Positions 8,220 through 15,332 of a DNA stretch of 15,332 nucleotides are shown here, in pieces. Where the stretch lies: assembly GCA_964484285.1 (NCBI GenBank), contig CAZAEO010000048.1, positions 1-15,332 of the forward strand. The letters are read 5' to 3'. How positions within the stretch are numbered: the stretch's first letter is position 1; each line of letters opens with the position of its first letter. The notes beneath the pieces were generated by a model. The model was not told where the DNA came from. It did no database searches and saw only the letters and a list, made by a program, of their open reading frames with translations. Origin of the DNA: CAZUQP01 sp964484285 (GTDB taxonomy: Bacteria > Pseudomonadota > Gammaproteobacteria > DSM-16500). The position numbers and the translations under genes are program-made.

Positions 8220-9491
8220 ATGTTAGACCCTAAGCTTCTTCGAAATAATATCACTACTGTTGCAGAACAGTTAAAATCCCGCGGCATTGTCTTGGATGTT
8301 GCAAAACTTAATTCTTTAGACGAACAACGCAAAACATTACAAACAGAAATTCAAGAATTGCAAAATACACGTAATGTGAGCGCTAAAACAGTCGGGCAAG
8401 CAAAAGCAAAAGGTGAAAACATTGATCACCTGCTACAAGAAGTCAAAAATCTGGGAGATAAATTAAAAATAGCAGAAGAGAAATTTGTTCATGTGCAGGA
8501 AGAGTTGCAACAATTGCTTGCAATGATTCCTAACATCCCCCACGAATCTGTACCCGTTGGTAAAAGCGAAAAAGACAATAAAATAATTCGCACGTGGGGA
8601 AATCCACCACAATTTAATTTTGCTCCCAAAGATCATGTGGATCTAGGTGCAAAACTAGGAATGGATTTTGCAACAGCAGCAAAATTATCCGGTGCGCGTT
8701 TTGTTATTTTACACAGCAAATTAGCCAAGTTGCAGCGAGCTCTCGTACAATTTATGTTAGATATTCACACCAAAGAACATGGTTATCAAGAAATTTATGT
8801 GCCTTATATTGTGAATGCGGATTCCTTATTTGGCACAGGACAATTACCTAAATTTAAAGACGATCAATTTGCTATAGCGCGTAATGGTGATTGCTATCTT
8901 ATTCCAACTGCGGAAGTCCCAGTTACCAATACAGTACGAGATGAAATTTTAGAAATAGAACAATTACCTTTAAAATATACGTGTTATTCACCTTGTTTTC
9001 GCAGTGAAGCAGGTTCTTACGGTAAAGATACGCGTGGCATGATTCGACAGCATCAATTTGAAAAAGTTGAATTAGTGCAAATTGTTCATCCAGATAAGTC
9101 CTATGCAGCGTTAGAAGAATTAACCCATCACGCTGAAACAATATTACAAAAATTAGAATTGCCTTACCGAGTCATGGCATTATGTACGGCGGATCTTGGT
9201 TTTGCTGCGGCAAAAACCTATGATTTGGAAGTATGGCTGCCAGGACAACAATGTTATCGAGAAATTTCTTCTTGCAGCAATACTGAAAACTTTCAGGCAC
9301 GTCGCATGAGAGCGCGCTTTCGTGATTCCAAAACAGGCAAACCTGAATTAGTGCATACTTTAAATGGTTCAGGATTGGCTGTTGGACGCACGCTGGTTGC
9401 TATATTAGAAAACTTCCAGGATGAGCAAGGAAGAATTCATATACCTGCTGCATTGCAGCCTTATATAGATGGGGCAACTTGTATTGATTAA
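8220..9491 (+). CDS. serS: Seryl-tRNA synthetase
   Basis: SerRS charges tRNA-Ser (and tRNA-Sec where present) with serine. The 423 residues are close to the E. coli length of 430. The N-terminal Lys/Glu/Gln-rich segment, about residues 30-100, is the antiparallel coiled-coil arm that grips the long variable loop of tRNA-Ser. Class II catalytic motifs follow: TAEVP (230-234, serine pocket), motif 2 with FRSEAGSYGKDTRG (260-273) through QFEKVE, and motif 3 NGSGLAVGRTL (382-392). The ATG at 8220 follows an AGG ribosome core at about 8208-8210. The 15-bp distance to sucD implies that serS can be read from the suc operon; no terminator or clear promoter is visible between them. It converges with the phospholipid acyltransferase gene, leaving a 33-bp gap that holds only a 6-bp A/T palindrome over the serS stop. 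Confidence 0.98.
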   Translation: MLDPKLLRNNITTVAEQLKSRGIVLDVAKLNSLDEQRKTLQTEIQELQNTRNVSAKTVGQAKAKGENIDHLLQEVKNLGDKLKIAEEKFVHVQEELQQLLAMIPNIPHESVPVGKSEKDNKIIRTWGNPPQFNFAPKDHVDLGAKLGMDFATAAKLSGARFVILHSKLAKLQRALVQFMLDIHTKEHGYQEIYVPYIVNADSLFGTGQLPKFKDDQFAIARNGDCYLIPTAEVPVTNTVRDEILEIEQLPLKYTCYSPCFRSEAGSYGKDTRGMIRQHQFEKVELVQIVHPDKSYAALEELTHHAETILQKLELPYRVMALCTADLGFAAAKTYDLEVWLPGQQCYREISSCSNTENFQARRMRARFRDSKTGKPELVHTLNGSGLAVGRTLVAILENFQDEQGRIHIPAALQPYIDGATCID

Positions 9492-9524
9492 AAAGCTATT
9501 TTTAGAGATAGAGCCCAGTACTTT

Positions 9525-12500
9525 TTATTCCAATGCTGCTTCTTTATCTATCATGTCATCTATAGTATTTTCAACCGAGAATTCGTCTAATAAAACCTTA
9601 ACTGCTTGATAATCAATTTTTCCACTTCCCAATACGGGCATTTTCGGCACAATGAGAATACGGCGAGTGACACTAATATCTGCCATGCCGCGATATTTGA
9701 AATGTTCGATTATCTGTTTCTGTTCCGCGGTTTTATGATTTGTCACTAACATCAGTTGTTCACCTTTGCGTGGATCGGGTATGCTTAAAACAGCATGTTG
9801 GCTATCTGGCCACATAGTATAAAGCTCATCTTCAATGGCTGTAAGTGATACCATTTCACCGGCAATTTTAGCAAAACGCTTAGCGCGGCCTTTAATGGTG
9901 ATATAGCCTTCATTATCAATTGCAACAATGTCACCTGTATCATGCCAACCACCTTCCGGCGGTTGAATTTTCCCTGGTGTATGCGCAAACATGTATCCCA
10001 TCATGACATTAGGCCCTGAAATATAAAGCCTGTAGCCATCCTGTATTCCCTCTACTGGGCGTAATTCGTGTCGAATGTAGGGCAGCAATCGGCCTACTGT
10101 ACCTGCCTTATATTGCATGGCTGTATTTGTTGACAATACCGGTGATGCTTCTGTGACCCCGTAACCTTCAAACAAACGAATACCAAATTTTTGCATCCAG
10201 GTACGCCGCGTTTCTTCACGTAGTCTTTCAGCGCCAGCAAAAATATAGCGGATGCTATAAAAATTGTAAGGATGCGCATATTTTGCATAACCAGACAAAA
10301 AGGTATCTGTACCAAATGTAATAGTCGCATTGGTGTCATAACAAACCTCAGGCACAATGCGATAATGTAGTGGGGAAGGGTACATAAATACCCGCATACC
10401 TGAAATGATCGGTAAGATAGTTGCGGTATTTAATCCAAAACCATGGAACATAGGCAGCGCATTAAACACACGGTCTGCCGGGCTAAGATCAACACGCGCA
10501 GTTAATTGAAAACGGTTGGCCTGAATATTTTCATGACTTAAGACAACACCTTTAGGTGTGCCTTCAGAACCTGAAGTAAATAATACTTCCGCAGGCTGTA
10601 AAGGCAAATCGTTTTCATTGAGTTTATTGATTTTGTTATAAAAACGATAATATGTTTGCGGAAATTGTGACGCTAGTTTACCAAAAAGCTTCTGCAGTAA
10701 ACTTATTTTTGCCCGTACATCTTCTAGATAAATAAGCGTAAAACCCTCTGCCGTCAGGCTATTTACGTAAGATTGCAAATCTGCAAGTTCAATGAATCTT
10801 TTTGAGGTATAAATATATCGAATTTGTGCTGTGTGACATGCAGTTATTAAATTGTGTATTCCGTTGCTAAAATTTAGCATGGCAGGGACTCGGTGATGCG
10901 CTTGCATCGCAAAAAATGTAACAACAGCGCCCACTGAATTTGGCAATAGTATACCCACATATTCATCTGGCGTAGTTAATTTGGCAATACGACGACCCAA
11001 TACAATACTGCCTAAAATTAAGCGTTGATAATGAATGGGTTTTCTTTCAATATCTTCAACAATAATATGTTTTTTGCCATGAATAGATTTCGCATTCAAT
11101 AATGATTGAAATAGCGTTTCTCTTGTGTCACTGCTAAGAAACATAGTATCTGTCATAATGTCATAGAGGGCTTCGCTGATTTTTTCTCTGCGATGTCGTC
11201 CGGTTATTGCTTCAGGCAAATCAAATTTTCTCGGTTCTAAAATAGTAAGTGTGATTTTAGGAAACCAGCGAATTTTGACTTTACCTCTTAAATAAGAAAA
11301 TACGGAATATTGTGCGCCGTCAATACGAATGGGCAATAACTGCGCGCGCGCTTTATCGGCAATCAAACCAGGGCCCTCATATATTTTCATCAATGCCCCT
11401 GTCACAGTAATACGACCTTCTGGAAAAATCACAACTCGATTATTACGACGTAAATATTCGATTAATGATTTTGCTGCCATGGAGTTAGTCGGATCAATAG
11501 GAAAAGTGTGAATTAATTTAAGTAATATCTTTACCCATGTTTTTTGTGCGTATTGATGATCAATAGCAAATGTTAACTTATCTGGCAAAAATGCAGCGAT
11601 CAATGCAGCATCTAAGAAAGAAGTGTGATTTGCTAAAATCAGAATGCGATTACCTGCTTTGTAATAGTTTTCTAGGCCGCGTACTTCAACTCGATAAAAT
11701 GTTTTAAATAACCAAATCAAAAACGATTTTACTAACGCGTCAGGTAGTAAATTACAGATGTAAATAGCCACAACAACATTGGCCAGTGCCACTAGTACAA
11801 ATATATCTGTAACAGAAAAATGAACAAATAACATAATACTGGTGATGATCGTTGCTGCTACCATAAAAAGAGCATTAATAATATTATTGCACGCAATGGT
11901 ACGTGAACGATAAGTAGCATCACTTTCATGCTGTAAGATCGCATACAATGGTACAACGTACATACCGCCACATGCAGAAAGAAGTGATAAATCCAGAAGT
12001 ACATGCCAATTTTGTAAATGACTTAAAAACTGACCTAGAGTAAGCAGATGGGTTGGCTTAATAACAATATGTTGGCTTGCAAGTACGAGATCAATAGCAA
12101 AAAGCGTCATACCAAGTGCGGCGAGTGGCACATACGTTGCATGAATTCGACCTTTTAACAAGCGGTTACAATATAAAGAACCTAATCCAATACCTGCAGT
12201 AAAAAAAGTGAGAAAAAGCGTTACAATAGATGAGCCGGCGCCTAACACATCTCTCACATAGGTAGGAAATTGCGAAAGATACGTGGCACCTACTAACCAA
12301 AACCATGAAATACCTAAAATAGCGATAGCTAAATTTCTATTTTGCAAAGTATGTCGAATAATAGCGCGTGTTTCGCGTACTATATTAAATTGTATTTTTA
12401 GACTAGGAAGCGCTGCTTTTGCTTTCGGAATCCATAAACTACTCATAAAACCTAATACCGCTAATGACATAAGAACCATAGCAACCAATAGAGTTCCACT

Positions 12501-13016
12501 ATGTAGCATGATCAGCACTCCACCCAGTAACGTACCCAATAAAATTGCAAAATACGTTCCGGATTCAAGCAATGCATTAGCTGGAATTAATTCTTCAGCA
12601 GTAAGATGGTCGGGTAAAATAGAATATTTTATGGGCCCAAAAAAACTCGCTTGTGTGCCTATGAGAAATAGAACAGTTATTAATAAAAATATATTCTGCG
12701 AATAAAATCCAATCACAGCAAGCAACATCAATACAATTTCTAGAATTTTTGTATAACGAATGAGTAATGCTTTATCGAATTTATCCGCAAGTTGTCCTGC
12801 AGTCGCAGAAAAAAGAAAAAATGGCACAATAAAAATGCCGGCAGCAATTGTCACTAATACTTCTGTATTTAATTGTGTTGTATGTAAGAGTGTAAAGGTG
12901 ATTAAAATAACAAGAGCATTTTTAAAAAAGTTATCATTAAAAGCGCCTAAAAACTGAGTAAGAAACAAAGGCAAAAATCGTTTTGTTTTTAATAAACTGA
13001 GCTGGTTCATGACCAT
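9525..13016 (-). CDS. aas: Fused LplT flippase, lysophospholipid acyltransferase and acyl-ACP synthetase
   Basis: This 1163-residue protein combines three activities that E. coli splits between LplT and Aas: moving lysophospholipid across the inner membrane, re-acylating it, and activating the fatty acid. Residues 1-430 form an MFS-type transporter with about 12 hydrophobic segments and the FLGAFNDNFFKNAL opening typical of LplT. Residues 440-630 form a PlsC-type acyltransferase with the HX4D box at H464-D469 and FPEGR at 531-535. Residues 650-1145 form an adenylate-forming synthetase with a P-loop-like TSGSEGTPKG (814-823), GYGVTE (951-956), HDTGD (1025-1029) and the terminal catalytic lysine K1133 in SGKID. 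All key motifs are intact. The ATG at 13016 is preferred over 13010 because AAGAGG (13034-13029) lies 12 bases upstream. A role in membrane repair or scavenging of exogenous lipids is inference; the three-domain order is known in other proteobacteria. Confidence 0.93.
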   Translation of the reverse strand: MVMNQLSLLKTKRFLPLFLTQFLGAFNDNFFKNALVILITFTLLHTTQLNTEVLVTIAAGIFIVPFFLFSATAGQLADKFDKALLIRYTKILEIVLMLLAVIGFYSQNIFLLITVLFLIGTQASFFGPIKYSILPDHLTAEELIPANALLESGTYFAILLGTLLGGVLIMLHSGTLLVAMVLMSLAVLGFMSSLWIPKAKAALPSLKIQFNIVRETRAIIRHTLQNRNLAIAILGISWFWLVGATYLSQFPTYVRDVLGAGSSIVTLFLTFFTAGIGLGSLYCNRLLKGRIHATYVPLAALGMTLFAIDLVLASQHIVIKPTHLLTLGQFLSHLQNWHVLLDLSLLSACGGMYVVPLYAILQHESDATYRSRTIACNNIINALFMVAATIITSIMLFVHFSVTDIFVLVALANVVVAIYICNLLPDALVKSFLIWLFKTFYRVEVRGLENYYKAGNRILILANHTSFLDAALIAAFLPDKLTFAIDHQYAQKTWVKILLKLIHTFPIDPTNSMAAKSLIEYLRRNNRVVIFPEGRITVTGALMKIYEGPGLIADKARAQLLPIRIDGAQYSVFSYLRGKVKIRWFPKITLTILEPRKFDLPEAITGRHRREKISEALYDIMTDTMFLSSDTRETLFQSLLNAKSIHGKKHIIVEDIERKPIHYQRLILGSIVLGRRIAKLTTPDEYVGILLPNSVGAVVTFFAMQAHHRVPAMLNFSNGIHNLITACHTAQIRYIYTSKRFIELADLQSYVNSLTAEGFTLIYLEDVRAKISLLQKLFGKLASQFPQTYYRFYNKINKLNENDLPLQPAEVLFTSGSEGTPKGVVLSHENIQANRFQLTARVDLSPADRVFNALPMFHGFGLNTATILPIISGMRVFMYPSPLHYRIVPEVCYDTNATITFGTDTFLSGYAKYAHPYNFYSIRYIFAGAERLREETRRTWMQKFGIRLFEGYGVTEASPVLSTNTAMQYKAGTVGRLLPYIRHELRPVEGIQDGYRLYISGPNVMMGYMFAHTPGKIQPPEGGWHDTGDIVAIDNEGYITIKGRAKRFAKIAGEMVSLTAIEDELYTMWPDSQHAVLSIPDPRKGEQLMLVTNHKTAEQKQIIEHFKYRGMADISVTRRILIVPKMPVLGSGKIDYQAVKVLLDEFSVENTIDDMIDKEAALE

Positions 13017-13060
13017 AGCTAATCTAAACCTCTTAAAGTGATTATTTCTCTACACAAGGC

Positions 13061-13110
13061 ATATAGGGTCTATTGCAAAAATGAAACGTTAACAGACCCC
13101 CTAGTATAAT
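13061..13110. repeat. Imperfect inverted repeat, possible mobile-element remnant
   Basis: Perfect 6-bp arms GGGTCT (13066-13071) and AGACCC (13094-13099) enclose 22 bases. Pairing continues inward imperfectly (TTG against TAA, with one wobble) and outward imperfectly (ATATA against TAGTAT, with bulged bases). The unit is far too small to encode anything. Its form resembles the two ends of a DDE transposon brought together, or a tiny MITE, but no family can be assigned from sequence alone. A TATAAT box (13105-13110) lies at its right edge, so it could also contribute a promoter in the divergent region between the aas-like gene and the YqjD-like gene. Confidence 0.4.
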
Positions 13111-13172
13111 TGAAGAATAAAAAAATTAAAGGTTACTTGATCAAATAATAAACAAAACAAAGAAAAGACGGC

Positions 13173-13211
13173 TGAGAACCCAGCAAACAAGGGCGAACGA
13201 CGATGTTCTCA
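13173..13211. promoter_or_regulatory. Dyad symmetry upstream of the YqjD-like gene
   Basis: TGAGAAC (13173-13179) and GTTCTCA (13205-13211) are perfect 7-bp complements separated by 25 bases. The right arm ends 14 bp before the TATAAT box at 13226, so it covers the expected -35 position. This fits an operator with two half-sites or a leader stem-loop; the two half-sites are about three helical turns apart (32 bp between equivalent bases). No known regulator consensus was recognised. The dyad could be chance in a 254-bp intergenic region. Confidence 0.3.
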
Positions 13212-13231
13212 TTAGTGATTCAGGTTATAAT
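13202..13231 (+). promoter_or_regulatory. Candidate promoter for the YqjD-YqjE-DUF6506 operon
   Basis: A perfect sigma-70 -10 box, TATAAT, lies at 13226-13231, 39 bp before the ATG at 13271. No good -35 hexamer is present at 16-18 bp spacing (best region about 13202-13209). Such a promoter would need an activator or would suit sigma-S, which tolerates poor -35 elements; E. coli yqjD and elaB are stationary-phase genes. An alternative TATAAT is at 13105-13110. The assignment rests mainly on the -10 match and position. Confidence 0.35.
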
Positions 13232-13270
13232 CAATAATGACAACTTCTAAAACAATCGGAGGAAGGTATC

Positions 13271-13537
13271 ATGAATAAGACCCGCAGACATTTACATGAT
13301 AGCAACTTTGATGTATATGGTGATTTGGCAAAAATAAAAGCGATGTTGGCTAAAACAACAAGTCATGCAAAAGGATGGGCCAATGAATGGCTTGCTCAAT
13401 CTTTTGAAGATGCAAAGGAAAGAGGGGCTATTGCTCATGAAAATGTGTCTTATTATCTAGCTAAAAAACCAATAAGATCATTAAGTACTGCATTGTTAAC
13501 GGGTGTTATTATTGGGTATTTCTTGCATCGTAAATAA
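13271..13537 (+). CDS. YqjD/ElaB-like (DUF883) tail-anchored protein
   Basis: This 88-residue protein has a charged, helix-prone cytoplasmic part (1-65) and a single C-terminal membrane helix (about 68-85) that ends in HRK. The pattern of a helix with scattered Lys/Glu, a K-K-P-I turn and a short glycine-containing anchor (LLTGVIIGYF) matches the E. coli YqjD/ElaB/YgaM family. Those proteins are inner-membrane tail-anchored, are induced in stationary phase, and bind ribosomes in E. coli. Sequence identity is modest, so the family call rests on architecture, length and the downstream YqjE-like gene. The ATG has a strong GGAGG ribosome site (13259-13263). It is the first gene of a three-gene operon, and the next gene begins 51 bp later. 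Ribosome binding here is inferred from the family. Confidence 0.72.
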   Translation: MNKTRRHLHDSNFDVYGDLAKIKAMLAKTTSHAKGWANEWLAQSFEDAKERGAIAHENVSYYLAKKPIRSLSTALLTGVIIGYFLHRK

Positions 13538-13588
13538 AAAATAGGTGATAAAAAGAGAATTTATTTTTTATTTTGCATAAGGACTTGT

Positions 13589-13996
13589 ATGGCACGAAAG
13601 CATCATCACCAAAAAAGTAGATTCTCATTAAGTGACACAATAAAAAATATAATCATGTTGGTGCCTAATATTATTAATATTCTATCCAATGTGATAGCGC
13701 TGGTTAATTTAGAAACACGCATTGCAGGGAAAACAATAGTAGCTATTTTAACGCTTGCTGTTATATACGCTACTTTATTAACTGCGACGTGGCTTAGTTT
13801 ATTGGCAATATTGGTTGTTTATCTTGTTTCATTGCAGTGGAGTTTATTGGTTTCTTTATTGATAGCGCTCGCACTTAATATAGTATGTTTACTTGTCATT
13901 GGATTAATTCTATTAAGAATGAAAAAAAATCTCTTTTTTCCTGCCACAGTAAGCGAATGTCGCAATTTGCGTGAAATTGTTGATGATGAAATATAA
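13589..13996 (+). CDS. YqjE-like (phage-holin superfamily III) membrane protein
   Basis: The 135-residue protein has a basic, His-rich N-terminus (MARKHHHQKSR), a probable amphipathic helix (about 18-40), the segment LVNLETRIAGKT, and two long hydrophobic helices (about 50-78 and 84-109). A basic RMKK stop and an acidic tail rich in Glu and Asp follow. This topology and length match E. coli YqjE (134 residues), which sits directly downstream of yqjD there. The shared gene order strengthens both calls. The function of the family is not established; the holin name reflects fold similarity rather than lysis. The ATG follows AAGGA (13579-13583). The last 11 bases overlap the next gene. Confidence 0.68.
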   Translation: MARKHHHQKSRFSLSDTIKNIIMLVPNIINILSNVIALVNLETRIAGKTIVAILTLAVIYATLLTATWLSLLAILVVYLVSLQWSLLVSLLIALALNIVCLLVIGLILLRMKKNLFFPATVSECRNLREIVDDEI

Positions 13997-14291
13997 ATCG
14001 TTTGCTTTTATATTTTTAACCCCTGGTTTTGACCCAGAAACTAACACGATCACTACTGAAAAAAATGGCTATCGCTTTAAAGCAGTAGGCATTGATATGT
14101 ATAAAAAAGAAGAAGTGATTGCTGTTGCAAAATCACTAGCTAAAGAAGGCTATCAAATGATTGAGCTTTGTGGCGGTTTTGGTCCTGAATGGATGCATGC
14201 TGTTTCATCTGCATTAGATAATAAAATCCCTGTGGGAGGTGTCTTTTACGGGCCGCAATTTCGCCAACAGTTGGCAGATTTATTTAAATAA
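13986..14291 (+). CDS. DUF6506-type conserved protein of unknown function
   Basis: This is a soluble protein of 101 residues with alternating beta strands and helices: MKYKSFAFIFLTPG strand, a variable turn, KAVGIDMYKKEEVIAVAKSL strand-helix, and MIELCGGFGPE (58-68) followed by a helix and IPVGGVFYG. The ELCGGFGPE loop after a strand looks like a ligand- or substrate-binding loop with a central cysteine (C62), and resembles the conserved core of DUF6506 proteins. No reaction is known to me. The ATG at 13986 gives the usual MKYK-type start; ATG 13983 and GTG 13971 in the same frame are alternatives. No ribosome site is evident, and the start overlaps the YqjE-like stop by 11 bp, so translation probably depends on the upstream gene. 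No membrane segment is predicted. Confidence 0.6.
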   Translation: MKYKSFAFIFLTPGFDPETNTITTEKNGYRFKAVGIDMYKKEEVIAVAKSLAKEGYQMIELCGGFGPEWMHAVSSALDNKIPVGGVFYGPQFRQQLADLFK

Positions 14292-14326
14292 AAGTGTCTG
14301 CTCCCGTCATAAATTTAGGATAATTA

Positions 14327-15163
14327 TTATCGCACTACAAGTAAAGAACAGGGGGCATAACGTAGAATTTTTTCAGCGGTACTGCCAAGCAATACATGAT
14401 AAAGTTTGCTATGACCTTTAGCGCCTATAACAATGAGATCAAAATTAAAATCTTCAGCGTGATCAAGGAGAATATTGGCGGGAATCCCCCATTCAAAGAT
14501 AATGTCATGTTTGATTTTTTTAAAATTAAATGTATTAAGAAATCGCTTAATTTTAAGTATATTTTTATCTTTAAATTTTTCTTCTTTGCGTTTGATTGCA
14601 TTGGCACTTGCGCCCAAAGGAGATGAATAATTCGATAAAGCATGTATAATACATAATTGTGTCGAATATCGCTCAGCAAGGTCAATGGCAAATTGCAGTG
14701 TTTTTCTGGAAGAGGCTGATCCATCAATACCACACAGTATTTTTGCTATTTTATCTCGCTGGCAAACCCATACAGATTTTGTTGCATAACGTACAACAGA
14801 TTCAACGGCAGTACCTGTTTTATAACGACTTGATTCTTCGGTAACTTTTCCTCCCATCAAAATTAAATTTGCTTTTATTTTGCGCGAGATTCCCAAGATA
14901 GCATCAGCAGCATTTCCCGATTTAATATATAATTTTTTTGTTTCAGCAGAACGAGTAAATGCTTTTTGCCAAGATTGCAGTCTCTGTGTTGCTTCTTTTT
15001 CATATAATCCTGAAGTGATCCAATTATTCCAGGTTGATTCAACAACATGAATTAAAGAAACATCTGTTCGGTATTTTTTCTGTAGAAGTTTTAATATTTT
15101 TAACGCGATTTTGGAACCGAACGAAAAATCAGTAGCAAATAGAATTTTTAGCTTATTGTTCAT
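14327..15163 (-). CDS. Universal stress protein with two UspA domains
   Basis: This 278-residue protein consists of two UspA folds in tandem (1-137 and 138-278), as in E. coli UspE-type proteins. Domain 2 keeps the nucleotide-binding loop G-2X-G-9X-G-S at G247, G250, G260 and S261, and the early acidic residue D147 in CGIDGS. Domain 1 has D12 in ATDFS but a broken loop (GGKVTEESSRYKTGT, about 104-118): threonine replaces the second glycine and the spacing is one short. Domain 2 therefore probably binds ATP while domain 1 serves structure or dimerisation; that is inference. The ATG follows an AGGGA ribosome site (about 15177-15173). It converges with the DUF6506 gene across a 35-bp gap in which no strong terminator was found. 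Confidence 0.92.
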   Translation of the reverse strand: MNNKLKILFATDFSFGSKIALKILKLLQKKYRTDVSLIHVVESTWNNWITSGLYEKEATQRLQSWQKAFTRSAETKKLYIKSGNAADAILGISRKIKANLILMGGKVTEESSRYKTGTAVESVVRYATKSVWVCQRDKIAKILCGIDGSASSRKTLQFAIDLAERYSTQLCIIHALSNYSSPLGASANAIKRKEEKFKDKNILKIKRFLNTFNFKKIKHDIIFEWGIPANILLDHAEDFNFDLIVIGAKGHSKLYHVLLGSTAEKILRYAPCSLLVVR

Positions 15164-15225
15164 TAGTACATTTCCCTATATAGGATCATTTTTTCATTAT
15201 ATATCATCATTGGAGTGGTTGGCTA
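15164..15225 (-). promoter_or_regulatory. Candidate promoter and leader of the Usp gene
   Basis: On the - strand a perfect TATAAT box lies at 15201-15196, 32 bp before the ATG. A TAGCCA hexamer (15225-15220) sits 18 bp upstream of it and matches the -35 consensus at 4 of 6 positions. This is a plausible weak sigma-70 or sigma-S promoter. Beyond it, 15226-15332 contains an 8-bp palindrome AAGCGCTT (15231-15238) and no reading frame I can support. Confidence 0.4.
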
Positions 15226-15332
15226 ATTTGAAGCGCTTATAGTGAATGCTGTTTTGAGCGCACTGTTGCTTAAAAAAATAATCCTAAATTCGGCAGTTGC
15301 AACCGTAGCGAGAAGGGCTAATGTATTGAAGA

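Noticed and set aside
9489..9504. TAAAAA-GCTA-TTTTTA palindrome as a terminator between serS and aas
   Set aside because: The stem is six A/T pairs only and overlaps the serS stop codon; it is too weak to call a terminator.
13971..13985. GTG at 13971 as the start of the DUF6506 gene
   Set aside because: It has no ribosome site and adds residues not expected before the first strand; ATG 13986 (or 13983) fits better.
14396..14844. Reading frames on the + strand opposite the Usp gene
   Set aside because: They are low-complexity, Phe/Ile/Lys-rich shadows of the Usp coding sequence without ribosome sites.
15291..15332. Edge sequence CGGCAGTTGCAACCG as a possible insertion-sequence end
   Set aside because: Too little sequence is visible before the window ends and no partner end or transposase frame is present.

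Overview
The window reads as a chromosomal segment of an AT-rich gammaproteobacterium. The TCA proteins look very like those of Escherichia coli, and the base composition and gene set suggest the Legionella/Coxiella side of the class (Legionellales); that placement is inference, and no RNA gene is present to fix it. No phage, plasmid, CRISPR or intact insertion sequence is visible.

Positions 1-8204 hold the TCA-cycle cluster on the + strand: the 3' part of sdhA, then sdhB, sucA, sucB, sucC and sucD. Together they carry 2-oxoglutarate through succinyl-CoA and succinate to fumarate. Gaps are short (10, 57, 80 and 3 bp) and sucA overlaps sucB by 11 bp, so co-transcription is likely. The E3 subunit (lpd) is not here and must be encoded elsewhere. 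A compact hairpin sits in the 80-bp sucB-sucC gap. serS (seryl-tRNA synthetase) follows sucD after 15 bp on the same strand.

Positions 9525-13016, on the - strand and convergent with serS, hold a single 1163-residue polypeptide. It joins an LplT-like lysophospholipid flippase, a PlsC-type acyltransferase and an acyl-ACP/acyl-CoA synthetase (Aas), so phospholipid uptake and re-acylation are encoded in one chain.

Positions 13017-13270 form a 254-bp divergent intergenic region with an imperfect inverted repeat that resembles a mobile-element remnant, a second dyad and -10-like boxes. It leads into a small + strand operon: a YqjD/ElaB-like tail-anchored protein, a YqjE-like two-helix membrane protein, and an overlapping DUF6506-type soluble protein of unknown function. 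A tandem-domain universal stress protein runs convergently on the - strand (14327-15163) with its own probable promoter. The last 169 bp hold no gene that I can support.

Most of the window is ordinary core metabolism. The least understood parts are the YqjD-YqjE-DUF6506 operon facing the Usp gene, and the small inverted repeats in the intergenic regions.
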